Source: Choanephora cucurbitarum
Taxonomy: Eukaryota > Mucoromycota > Mucoromycetes > Mucorales > Choanephoraceae
Direction: 5' to 3'
Length of the DNA: 64,000 nt
Assembly (NCBI GenBank): GCA_025331435.1
Contig: JAIWNI010000095.1
Location: forward strand, 1-64,000
How positions within the stretch are numbered: position 1 is the first letter of the stretch; the number at the start of each line of letters is the position of its first letter. The translations under genes and the position numbers were made by a program. Shown in pieces: positions 53,757-64,000 of the stretch. The notes beneath the pieces were generated by a model. It searched no databases. It was not told the DNA's origin and was given only the letters and a program-made list of their open reading frames with translations.

Positions 53757-56358
53757 TCAGTTTGATTTTTCACTCTTGTCAAGCTTATCCATCCAATCTT
53801 CAGGTATGACAGGCATAAGTGAACTAAGCTGCTTACCATGAATAGTAGTCTGATGTGACAATTGGGCTGTTGTAGGCACAAAGAAAGGTAACATGAATCG
53901 AGAATCTTTTGTCTCATTTATCTCTTCTTTGCTATAGATTTTTTCTGTTTCGTGTTCGTCAAAATCCTCTGCTGGCTCCTGACTACTCTCTACTTCAGAA
54001 TTGAACTGTTGTTGACTGCTGAGATTGCTCATTCGTTTATTGCTTCTAGCAGATTCTTGTCGCATGAACTCAATGGAAGCAGGTCGAGTAGGTGATGATG
54101 GTGGAGCAGTATTGAATATACCCATAAACGAGCTCATTGTAGGACTATCCAGGCCAGAAAGAGATCGTCTCATTGAAGGCGGCGTAGTTGTACTCTTTCT
54201 TCTCTCGAAGGTTCTAGACTGTCTACTAGCTTGCTTTGTTCGAGTCTCTTCCACACATGCTTTGACATAACGCTCCACCTCATCAGGCAATCGGGGCTCT
54301 TGTGTTTCATAACGATAGTTCATGACACAACGTCGGATTTGAAGTGGGTTAATGGCGTCAAAAAACTTAACTGTGGATTGGAAACTAGCGACTGTGTTGA
54401 GTTGAGACATGCATTGAAGCAATTGAGTGAGTTGGATAGAGGGCTGCAAATAAGCAATCAAACTGCTGGGCAAATGATTTTGACGAATCCAATCCTCAAT
54501 AGAGCTCAAATTCATACGGACTTGAACTGCCTTGGATCGACAAAGATATTTCTTCTTACTGAGCATGCAATTGAACAACTCACAGGACAACAGATGCAAG
54601 AATTGAGCAAGGGCTTGGATAATGATGGTTGAATGAACTTCATAAGATTGGAAGACATAATAAGTAGAAGAAAGAAGCTGAGTAATGGTCTTGGGTGAAA
54701 TGACAGCATGGGATGCTTCCATTGTACTGCCTGAACTACTGCGCTGTATGTCTTCAGAGGGTCGATTGCTCATGCTTCTGCGGAAGAAACGTTGCCAGTC
54801 ATCAGCAAAATTAATTTCGTCCATGATGCCTGTGATAGGTTCATACTCAAGCATGGCAGGTTCTAGTACTTGAGTGATTCGATTGCCAGTGTCAACTACC
54901 ATATAGTTGTATGTTTCTGATACAAGTTCAGACAATTCGAGTTGATATCGGGCAGTAGCTACCATGAGTCCGACATCCTTTTTGAGGTAGTACAAGAGAC
55001 GAGTGATGTTGGTCATCCAATAAGACAATATGTGTACATTTTTAGTGTTGCTCTAAGATAGAAATCGTTTGTAATTTAATGTTGTGTAAGTATACAAATA
55101 TCTTTTTTCATCATTGTTGCACACGAGTTACCTTAACGCAATCACTAATGCGCTTTAATGCGCCTTCCAACACTTCTTCAGCTAATTCAGCACTTGAGAA
55201 ATAGTGAGCAAATCGTGCACTTAAGAAAACGACATTGGCAGGCAAAAAAATTTCGTGTACGTTACGCACAGGGAGCGTAAGCTTAGTGATGACAGTATCA
55301 AGAATATGAGAAAGATCATCTGCAGCAAACACAAACATTTGATCAGGCATGCATCTTTCCCAATTGAATTCAATTTCTTTGGTTTCTTCGTCTTCTTCCT
55401 CATCGTCATCATCATCGGTGTCGTTAAATTCATCATCTGAAGGTATGTCTTCATCTTCGTTGTCAGAATGGTATGTCTGCATCAAAAATTCTTCGATCAA
55501 CTTGGGACGTGCCTCTTGATCTTGAGTCATGAAGTGCTCGTAATTCTCTTCAGTGGAGTATTGATAATAGCGGTCACCATCTCCCGCATGTGAAGAAGTA
55601 GAGGAAGAAATACTTCCTAACAAACTTGAGCTGACTGAAGAAACACTACTTCTGGGGTTAACGTTGGATACTAGGATGTCTGCCATTTTGTTGGTATCAT
55701 TCTTGACCAAATCAAATACTGTACGTCCTTTTGCCGACTTTGTCTGTGCCGAGGCTCCATTCTCCAACAGCAGCTTAACTATTTTTTCATGACCATTGGT
55801 TGTGGCCCACATCAATGGAGTCCAGCCACCTATATATAATCATCAGATTTAATAAAAAAAAAAGAGAGCAAAATTATAAACATTACGTGCATCTTGGCTG
55901 TTAATTTTTGCTCCTGCAACGATCAATGCTTGTGCAATTTCATGCTTGCCGAAACAGGCGGCATATATTAGAGCTGTTGTACCATCTTCGTCTTGGCCGT
56001 CTATATCAATCAATTCCTCATTGAGATATTCATTTAACTTCTCGACGTCACCGCTTGATACTGCCTTCATAAACAACTTATTGAGTCTGAGTTTCTTTTG
56101 TTCTTCAGAAAGCTCGGTGTTGTTGACAATGGTCGTCTTGTCTTCTGGTTCAAAGTCATTCAATGAGTCAGATGAGCTATTGGTTGAGCTCGAGATATCA
56201 TTGTCTGCAGGCAAGCTGATGCGATCGCCTAAAATTTCAGATAATTGCTTATAACTCTCGGCAATGCGTTTCGACATTTCATCGTATGACATGTTTTCAT
56301 ATTGCTTTCGAAGGGCTTCCTGATCAGCCACTTCGGGTTCGTGTGTGCTGGTGTTCAT
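53757..56358 (-). CDS. ankyrin-repeat + DIL (dilute) domain protein
   Basis: Exons 56358-55887, 55829-55132, 55052-53757 (introns 57 and 79 nt) give 821 aa. Residues about 95-215 hold ankyrin repeats (DEDGTTALIYAACFGKHEIAQALI; GWTPLMWATTNGHEKIVKLLLENGA). A Ser-rich and then Asp/Glu-rich linker (DDEFNDTDDDDDEEEDEE) leads into the DIL domain, recognisable from HILSYWMTNITRLLYYLKKD through CELFNCMLSKKKYLCRSKAVQVRMNLSSIEDWI. The C-terminus is Ser/Pro-rich. DIL is the cargo-binding fold of class V myosin tails; fungi have ankyrin-DIL proteins without a motor. A role in membrane or polarity traffic is inferred. Frames and splice sites are intact. Confidence 0.9.
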
Positions 56359-59300
56359 TTGAAGTGTATGAGTTTTGTTAGGATGGCTTTTAATTTAAAT
56401 AGCTAAAAAAAAGGGGAGAAGAAAAAATAAATCACAGTGCTCATTTGGTTGGTTTGAGAAATATAAAGAAAAAAAATCGGCGGTTAAAATATTAGCAAGC
56501 AGCGAACAGGCCTCGAGTGCCATTTTTAGATCATCGCCAAGTGAATGAGAATGTGAAGAAATGATATGTCTATTTCTATAGCCATTAAAGTTCAAGACAA
56601 AAAGAATCGAATTCAATTCTAGATCAGTGAGCATAAAAAGCATTCGTATTTATCGGGCTGCAAAAAACGAATCGCGAAAGATCGTACTGCTTTAACATCC
56701 AAGAAGTACCAGGAAAACAAAAAAAGAAAATGGGTTTCATTATTTTCACTTTGAACAAAACAATTCTAGTCAAAGAAAAGCGATCCCTTCTTGTGATAGC
56801 CTTCTACAAGAAAAGTCAGTCCTGCTGATTGAGCAAAGGAAAATGTCATCACTAATACAAGACACAATGAGACTAAAAAAAGAAACAACTTTCTCGTGGA
56901 CATTGTTTAAATTCGAAAAAACCATCCCTTACCGTGCTATGTATCACATAAAAGTCGATAATTAAAGAAAAGGAGGAAATGCTATTGTATCTGCCATTCG
57001 GCTGCTTTTCGTGCAATTGCCGATAAAAGATGAACAGAGGTCAATTAGTGCTGATTGTTAATCTCTTAGACTTAAAAATACAACCATTGTCTAGAGAGCA
57101 CAAATTGAACTTGAAAAAAAAACGCTTGTTTATAGTGTTACTTGGTTAGTGAATGCTAAAAAAAGATACTCATTGTAATGGCTAATTTTGTTTAGCCTCT
57201 TTTTTTTTCTCTCTTTTATTCGCGAGCTGACTTGCTTTATTTGCTTTCTAAAGATAAAACTGAATGAAAGCCATTCACATTATTGTTTACGGAATTCAAA
57301 CCATTCAAAGAAAGAGAGCTTTTTTTTTGTCGACCATTCTATTAGTCCTGTGTGTAAATTTGGCCACATTGGATGGGCTCTTTGTCCAATAACAAGAAAT
57401 AACTGAATTCCCCAATCAAGTGCATCCAAGCTGATTTCTGTTTAACGCCACAAATGTCATTTTCGATGGTACGAATTTCTCAGAAAAAGATCTTGCACCT
57501 CAAATTTGATCTTTTGAAAATATTCTTTACCAAAAGCACTAGTGTTGGGCTAAAAATCATTCTATCCAACAGAGCAATGGTCAATTCTGAGCTGATAAGG
57601 TCTTTTGCCAATGATACGATATCAGGCTGACAGTAATTTTGTTTAAAAGGAGCCTAGTTGTGTAGAAGTTAATGCAAAAAGGAGATGAAATAAGCAAAAA
57701 TGTTGAATGAAGCCAATGTGAAGCTTCCTTTGTTGTTGGCTGCTTAGCATAAACAGTTGAGCTATTTATGCATCATTGACATTTCTTAAACAATAAGCTA
57801 ACGGCAGCAACCTCGCCTGTCTTAATTTGCTTGTCATAAGATGTTCTGTGACATTCTGGGACTCAAAGACTGCATGGTGTTGAAGAAGACAAAAACCCTC
57901 CATTTGTCTTAGCATATTTAGCAAGTGCATACCTGCTTGATACTTCTGTTAGTTGCGCTTCATAACTGTGAAGCTCTATTGAACACTACTGCTTCCAAAA
58001 CCGACCGAACTCTAAAGAATGCAAAGAGGATATTGAACCTTTTCCTTATTGCTGTCATTTATTCTTTTAATTGTTACTTTCTGGTTTTTCGTGATCCTAA
58101 ACGACAAAGCTTCTCATGAAAGGTTATAGGATACTCACTTATTTCTGTAGATCCCGCTTTTGGACTAGTTCCAATCTCTCCTTCAGTAGAATACGACTTG
58201 CATGATCTATAAATCATTCCAGTGTCGCTGTATATACCACTTTGAGCAAAAGAAATTTACAGACATTGTTTTCTGTGAGTCAAGACTAAATGAGTTCAAA
58301 TTATTTAGGGTTCGATTTACAAAGACGGACCTTTCAACTCGATAAACAATACATAAAATTTGACAAAAGCCACTATCAAATACAAGCAGTTTGCTACTAA
58401 AGCAAGCTCTAATCCGACAATGAGGGGTGCTGCTTTTGCGATGTCCTGTAGTGTGCGATCTATGCTTCATTATTCAACACAATTCATAGATGCTTTATCA
58501 CTTTTGCATGTGTGTATTGTCATAGACACAATCTCATTTGATGGAGTAATCACTAGCCTACATATAAAATGTATAATTCTGTAGCCTTAAGTGAAATAGT
58601 AAAACTATGAGCAACACTAATTGCTGCAAGTTTTTTTTGAAGTATAGAGCTTAGGGGTTCATTGAAGAGAAAAGTTCGCTTGAAGCCACTTGGACCATTA
58701 AAAATGGTATCTTTTGGTCGTGCAAAGTGAGGCCGACTAACTGGCTCTAGGGTAGTATTATTGATTTCTCAGTAAAGTATGACCAAAGCTTTGCTTGTTA
58801 CCTCGTACATCATTCACAGGCCTACGAAAGTCATCGAAATCAGTTGTAGCTAGTCCAGCATTACTAAGGATTTCATTGATCTTAATAGAGCCGTTGTTAT
58901 AACAATCGCTCAACATTGGTATAGAAAGAATGGAAACATCATGATTAGAGGTTAACTTGCGCATACAATTCACAATTAGAAATTCCCTGAAACTATACTA
59001 TAAAGTGAAGAGATGAGAGGATATATGAAGCAGAAGAATAGCAGAAAATAACATTTTTCATCATTTAAACAACAGCCAGAAGCTCAAGGATTCTATTTAA
59101 TATACAGTCCAGTTCTCATTAAGAGATGATAGGTTTAAACACTATAGTGTGCACATACTGAGTGGTCAACAGTTACCTGGCCCCATCGCTATATTTAGCA
59201 CCATTCGTTCAAGATTGAGATAAAAGCAGCGAAAAAACAAAGCAGCCATGCTCTGCATTTATTGAGCTTCAAAAATAAATTTGTGGCTATCATTTGAGTC

Positions 59301-60000
59301 TGACAATATTTCCACTAAGTATGCTTAATGATGTGAAGAAATGATTTTCAGCTCCAGCTAGCACACAAACTCAGTCAGATCCATCCTAAAAAAAAAGTAA
59401 ATGGCTTGCAAAAACCAGTGTGCGTGCTGATACCTTGCTGTCATTAATTTCAATACTGAGCAGAAGAATGCCTTACTTGAAATTTTGTTTTTGGTCTATT
59501 CTATTGTTTTCTGCCAAACATCACAAAGCTTTGATAGTTTGGTTGATGGTTAACTTTAATACTGTCTTACGGGTGGTACCTGAAAAAAAACATCGGAACA
59601 AACATAGCTTGTTCACATTTGACTGTGACTCGAATGTGCTGCGTTTTCTTTTCTTCATCCAAAAGAGGATAAGATGAGAAAATATTAAGGATTGAGAGAT
59701 GGATTCAGACACGAGATAGAAAGACTGTCTATAGACAATTCGAGTAAACCAAATTCAACGTTAAAATACCGCTGGTTTAATAGACTTTACAGATCTGTTG
59801 AACTAAGCTTTCATCTGCACAACGAAAGCACAAGCCTGTTACACCAGCTCCTCCTTATGTATACAAGCACTTCAAATCGACATATAATTCGTTTTTACTT
59901 TTTTCGTCTTTTTTTCAGTGGTTTCTTTTTTGTTCTTTTTCTCTTCCTTTTCTCTTTCTCCCTCTCTCTATCTCTTACTCACTCTAAGCTTCCTTCTTAT
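56359..60000. other. 3.6-kb intergenic region, no gene recognised
   Basis: AT-rich DNA between the divergent ankyrin-DIL and ankyrin-DysF-FYVE genes. Short frames (57188-57406, 57925-58119, 58758-58973 minus) have no recognisable motif. A pyrimidine-rich tract (59890-59990) precedes the ATG at 60001. Confidence 0.55.
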
Positions 60001-62310
60001 ATGGCAACTGTGATTGACTTTTGCACTCCAGCCGTACCTGGCGAAGTTCACAAGTACTACGGTGATTCACATAACAAATTCCTAAAATTGCCTCATATTC
60101 CACCAGCTTCTCAAACACCTAAAAAAGTCGCTAATAAGAAAAGTGAGCTCAAAACGCTTCGTTCCGTAGCTTTGTATGGTGATTTGAGACTATTGAGACA
60201 CTTCCTGGAAATGGTTCCCGACAAGATAAAAGCTGTCAACGAGCCACATCCGGCCACCGGGTTGACATGCTTGCATTTTGCTGCCTCCCAAGGTCATTTG
60301 AAGTTCATACAATGCCTTGTGGAAGAATACGCAGTGCGTGTTGATTCAACAGACAAAGAAGGAGAGGTGAATAGAACTTTAAAGAAAAACAAATTGCTTA
60401 AATTCTTACTTTTTTTTTTTTTTTTTGCTTAGACCGCACTTTTAAAGGCAGCATACAACGGACATTATCATGTTGTAGAATATCTACTTAACAGCAATGC
60501 CAACATTCATCATAAAGATAAAGATGGATGGACTGCATTGCATAATGCTTGTTCACGAGGATACATAAGAATTGTCAGATTGTTGATTGAGCGCAAAGCC
60601 AAGGTAGAAGCCAGAAGCAAAATGGGCCATACTCCGCTCAGTAAGTTTCATTCAGTCCACCTTCTTTCACATTTGAAGCTAATAATGCCTCTTCTTTTTT
60701 TTCTCTTGACAAGTCAACGCTGCTTCTAAAGGTTATATGACTATCGTAGAATATCTTTTGGATGAAGCACATGCAAATCCTTTAATCAAAAATAATTTTG
60801 GTGAAGCTGCATATGATGTTAGTGCAGCTGCAGGCGAATCATACATTTGTGAGATGCTAGAGAAAGCAGGTCGCAAATGGTGGCATCTCCAACATACAGA
60901 AGGTAAGCATCTAAGATTGCTCCCTCTTCTTATCTCTTTCACTGACTTTGCAGTTTAGGTATTCTCAATCCTGGAAATAAGCGTGCTTCTCGTTTTGGAG
61001 CAGTATACGATTTATTGGACTTTCATGTCACAGCGATCGTCATTCTTCATGAAAATCAGCGTTCTTCATCACTTTTAGGCTTCTATCGTCCTCAGTTTAG
61101 CGCAACGTATCTCACTGCTGCTGATACACGTGGACCATGGTCGCTTCACCCTTCAGGAGAGCCATCTTCTAAAGAAGCGGTTACGTTGCCTTCAAACGCT
61201 TCAAACAACCATCGTGACAGCAAACTATCTAACTGGTTTTGGTTGACGGATTGGCAAGTGGACTACAGCAACCCCAGAGTGGACCCTACTTCAGGCTGGC
61301 AATATGCACGTTCATTCACGGATGATGATTCCGCTTGGACTCCCGTAGCTCCGACAAGTGGATACAACTGGGTTAGAAGAAGAAGATGGGTGCGAGTGAT
61401 GAAACGTAAAGTAGATCTAGAGAAGGGCAGCTACCGCGGGGAGCACACGCCGATTGCAAATGATATAGACGAGGAAGAAGAAACCGACAGCCAAGAGGAC
61501 ACTAACGACTACTTGCTTGAAGCAGAAAACATAATCCAATCTGTCAAATCAGACATGAATACTGAACAAGATACACACGATGCCGAAGTCTTAAGAGACG
61601 ATATTCAGAAATACAACAAGGCCATTGATTTATTGATGGAAGCTATAAGCAGTAAGTGTTAGCTTTCAACTCCAAGAAAAAGTAAAAGAATTGTACGCTA
61701 ATTATTCCTTCTCTTCAAAAAAAAAGCGGATGACAATGAGTTCAGAATGAATCAAGCCACAACCTTAATCCGTTCTTATTCATCACAAATCGACAAACTA
61801 AATGCTAAAATTATAGAATCAGGGGCATCTGCTATTACATCCATCACTAGTACTATTACAGCTACCACAGTTGATACAGATATAGCTTCACCTACTAATT
61901 TGAAACTGGATTTGGATACAGTGGATGATGATAATCCATGGAGTAATAGCTCTAGCTCGAATCGCAAAAACTTAACTGTAAACTGGACAGGATCGCCTCA
62001 AAATCTAAATAGTATAGATATACTTGTTCCAGAAGAACAAAAGCCCACTCGTGTTTGGGAGTCAGATGTTAGTGCTAAAGCTTGCCGTATCTGTATCAAG
62101 AATTTTAGCTTCTTGTTAAGAAGACATCATTGCCGCAAATGTGGTATGGTGGTTTGCGATAAGTGTTCGCCGTATAAGGTCTTCTTGAATCCTTCAGACA
62201 TCCTACAGGATCCAAACGGCGTATTGGAATCTGTAAGCGTATTGGCAGTACAGAAACAGCGCATATGTGAACGCTGCTACTTTCAAGAAAATATGATTCC
62301 TGGTAATTGA
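60001..62310 (+). CDS. ankyrin-DysF-FYVE protein (endosomal or peroxisomal membrane adaptor)
   Basis: Five exons: 60001-60366, 60433-60640, 60714-60902, 60959-61651, 61727-62310; 679 aa. Four ankyrin repeats fill residues 50-250 (TGLTCLHFAASQGHLKFIQC, TALLKAAYNGHYHVVEYLL, GWTALHNACSRGYIRIVRLL, TPLINAASKGYMTIVEYLL). A dysferlin/peroxin DysF unit follows (WFWLTDWQVDYSNP, GWQYARSF, VRRRRWVRV). The C-terminal FYVE finger is WESDVSAKACRIC...RRHHCRKCGMVVCDKCS with all eight Cys/His-type ligands and the PI3P-binding RRHHCRKCG core. It should bind PI3P membranes; the DysF half resembles Pex30/Pex23-type proteins. The order ANK-DysF-FYVE is a fungal arrangement whose partner is unknown. The start at 60001 was chosen over the longer low-complexity frame from 59692. 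Confidence 0.93.
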
Positions 62311-62654
62311 AAACCTATAACGTATACCCATTCCCTCTCATTTCATCAATTTGATATCACATATCATCCCTTCCGCTTTTGTGTACAGTGAAAACCCAGT
62401 TCATATTCTCAAGAAAGCAATAAAAACAAATACTGAATGATTCAAAATTAATAAATACCAAGAGATATCATGAAGTCGTGGAACAAAGAGGTTTCTTTTC
62501 TTCTTTAGTAGTTGATGGTTTTATTTCTGATTTCAAAATAAAAAAACTTTGATTTGTTGGACTTCAAATGCAATGTAACTGAACTTTAAAAAATATTGCA
62601 GTTTTTTTTTGTTGTCTTTTTTTTTCGATTTTCTTCTTGCTAACCATATTATTC
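62311..62654. other. intergenic
   Basis: 3' UTR of the FYVE gene and promoter of the next gene; AATAAA-like words near 62421 and 62450. Nothing else seen. Confidence 0.5.
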
Positions 62655-63631
62655 ATGTCAAAAATTACAGTGGCCGAATTAATGCAAAGATGGAGCAAAC
62701 AAGCTCCTAAGCGAGCGGAGAAACTCTCTAAGTGTCAAATCTCTGACATGATAAAGACAATTCCAAATAGTTTGGAAGCGAAATTGGCTGTGAATCCTTA
62801 TGGTAAAGTGGAATTGCATGAAGAGTTCAATAAAATATCTTATTTGTGAATACTTCAGCTGCTATGTTGGCTTCGCCTTTACGAAAATGCGGCTTTCATA
62901 GTCGTATCTTTCCTTCGAGTAAGTCGGTTAATACTAAACGTATTTTAGTCCACCTGTTTTTGTTACTAAAGCATCACATAAAGGTCTTCTTTTAAGGTTC
63001 GGACTGGCATGGCATCCTGAAACAAACCGCAATTGGGCTTATCCAACTACAGATAGCAAACTAGAAAATGAAGGATTTGGCTATTACATTCAGCTAAAGA
63101 AAGGCGTGGTAGAAGCTATTCAAAAAGGAGGCAAGTAATTGATCAGTAGATTTTTGTCTGTCTTGTTGATATATTTGGATAGGCTACAACGCATTGTTTC
63201 GGGGAAAGGCAACGTATCGATCAGATATGATTGAACATGTTGAGTGCAAGCTTTCCCAGCAGGTAGAGGCGAGACTCAAGCAGCACTCAATAAATTCATT
63301 TGATTTACTAAGGCCGGTATCATCTAAGCAATGGTCACCGACATCATTATCCACGTCTATGGGTTATCAATGCATCTTAGTGCTTGATAGTAAGATTGAA
63401 AATGTCTCGCTCAATCATTCCATTTTAATAGACAGCCACACAATTCAACATAATGTACCATGCTATCCTATACATCGTATCGTATCGCCAAAGTATATGC
63501 ATAGAATGAAGAGTCAGCTGGGCTGCGATTTAACAGAGCTAATTGTTCTTGGCGTTCCCAAATCGCCAAAGACTATACAGCTAGCTTCCGACCTATGGCG
63601 GTATTATTGCCTTTATTTTGATGTGGCATAG
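62655..63631 (+). CDS. unknown protein, 273 aa, with a GC-AG intron
   Basis: Exons 62655-62845, 62949-63130, 63183-63631. The first join gives NKISYFPPVFVTKAS. The second intron starts GGAG|GCAAGT and ends GATAG, a GC-AG intron. The protein begins MSKITVAELMQRWSKQAPKRAEKL, contains LLLRFGLAWHPETNRNWAYP and FGYYIQLKKGVVEAI, and ends LWRYYCLYFDVA. No family recognised and no membrane segment. The composition is that of a soluble protein, and the three exons are open and in phase, so it is a real gene. The stop is followed by an AATAAA-like word (AATAAATA) within 10 nt. Confidence 0.7.
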
Positions 63632-64000
63632 CCTAATAAATATTTATCTTTGCCTATAGTTGTTGTCACTTGAGTTACAAGTTGCAGAAAGTACAGCTTT
63701 TCTTAGTGAAAAATATTAGAAAAGACTAAGTACGAAGTGCTTTCAACAGTCATCATCCATATATGCTCCAGTGGAGCCATACCCTCCAAAATGATGTTGC
63801 AGATCATATCACTTGGCTAAGGTATAGCTGCATATCAATTTCTGTTTATTGTGTCATACAAAAAACGTTGAGAAAAGTAGTATGCATAGCTTATATGTAT
63901 ACATGCGCATATGTATATAATCTTTCCACTTAGTGCCGCGAATCCAAGAGTTCTAAAGTACCACTAAAAGTCAGAGGACGTTTAGCATGAGCTATTTGCG
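63632..64000. other. non-coding end of window
   Basis: Nothing recognised. Confidence 0.5.

Noticed and set aside
58758..58973. Minus-strand 71-codon frame as a transposon relic
   Set aside because: Protein-like composition but no motif or repeat boundaries could be tied to it.
59692..60000. Upstream extension of the ankyrin-DysF-FYVE protein
   Set aside because: The extension is low-complexity Phe/Leu/Ser from a pyrimidine-rich leader; ATG at 60001 starts the conserved-looking protein.
62910..62948. 30-nt intron (GTAAGT...TTTTAG) in the 273-aa gene
   Set aside because: Too short and not in frame with exon 1; a 103-nt intron from the GTGAAT donor at 62846 joins both exons in phase.
1..64000. 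CRISPR array, operons, bacterial-type promoters, rRNA or tRNA genes
   Set aside because: None seen; introns and transposon types show a eukaryotic fungal genome.

Overview
The window looks like a chromosomal segment of a Mucoromycota fungus, most likely a Mucorales mould. The basis is AT-rich intergenic DNA, many short (about 45-100 nt) GT-AG introns with CTAA(C)-like branch points, an L1-type LINE / DIRS / Helitron / KDZ / MULE transposon mix, and fungal trafficking genes with ankyrin, DIL, DysF and FYVE domains. The genus cannot be settled from sequence alone.

Layout. (1) 1-19,390: three different L1-type LINEs (called A, B and C here), all on the minus strand and arranged head to tail. 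Each 5' end sits directly on an A-run followed by the same ACATAATCT word. A full-length Helitron (RepHel, 1,562 aa) sits in the 3' region of LINE-B. (2) 19,670-20,090: two 195-bp direct repeats, each holding two copies of a 61-bp unit that differ by inversion of a 6-nt hairpin loop. (3) 21,294-26,970: a non-autonomous TIR element (perfect 22-bp TIRs) split by a DIRS-type tyrosine-recombinase retrotransposon with inverted terminal repeats and an internal complementary region. (4) 26,997-39,978: a Mutator-like element (MULE transposase plus OTU-like protease, both damaged) split by an 8,951-bp KDZ (Zisupton-like) transposon that has long TIRs and an 8-bp target duplication. (5) 41,441-43,233: a seven-exon gene of a repeat-associated Mucoromycota family with an RPD...GEIK signature suggesting a PD-(D/E)XK nuclease fold, followed by a broken Tc1/mariner element. 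(6) 45,695-64,000: ordinary gene-bearing DNA: AlaX/AARSD1 alanyl-tRNA editing protein, an acidic unknown with a possible 2-nt microexon, a MITE-like inverted repeat, a small heat-shock protein with a heat-shock-type promoter, a PRKRIP1-like spliceosomal protein, an ankyrin-DIL protein, an ankyrin-DysF-FYVE protein and an unknown 273-aa protein.

The left 45 kb is almost wholly nested transposons, and the right 18 kb is host genes with intact frames. Nesting gives relative ages: MULE before KDZ; TIR element before DIRS; and, if the shared word is a target site, LINE-A before B before C. Most transposon ORFs carry one or two homopolymer or dinucleotide frameshifts or one stop, whereas the reconstructed host genes carry none, which argues for real decay rather than general sequencing error. 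The LINE cluster recalls the Grem-LINE1 elements described around Mucor kinetochore sites, but nothing here proves a centromere. The two ankyrin proteins and the FYVE/DysF and DIL domains point to membrane traffic; otherwise the host genes show no common pathway.
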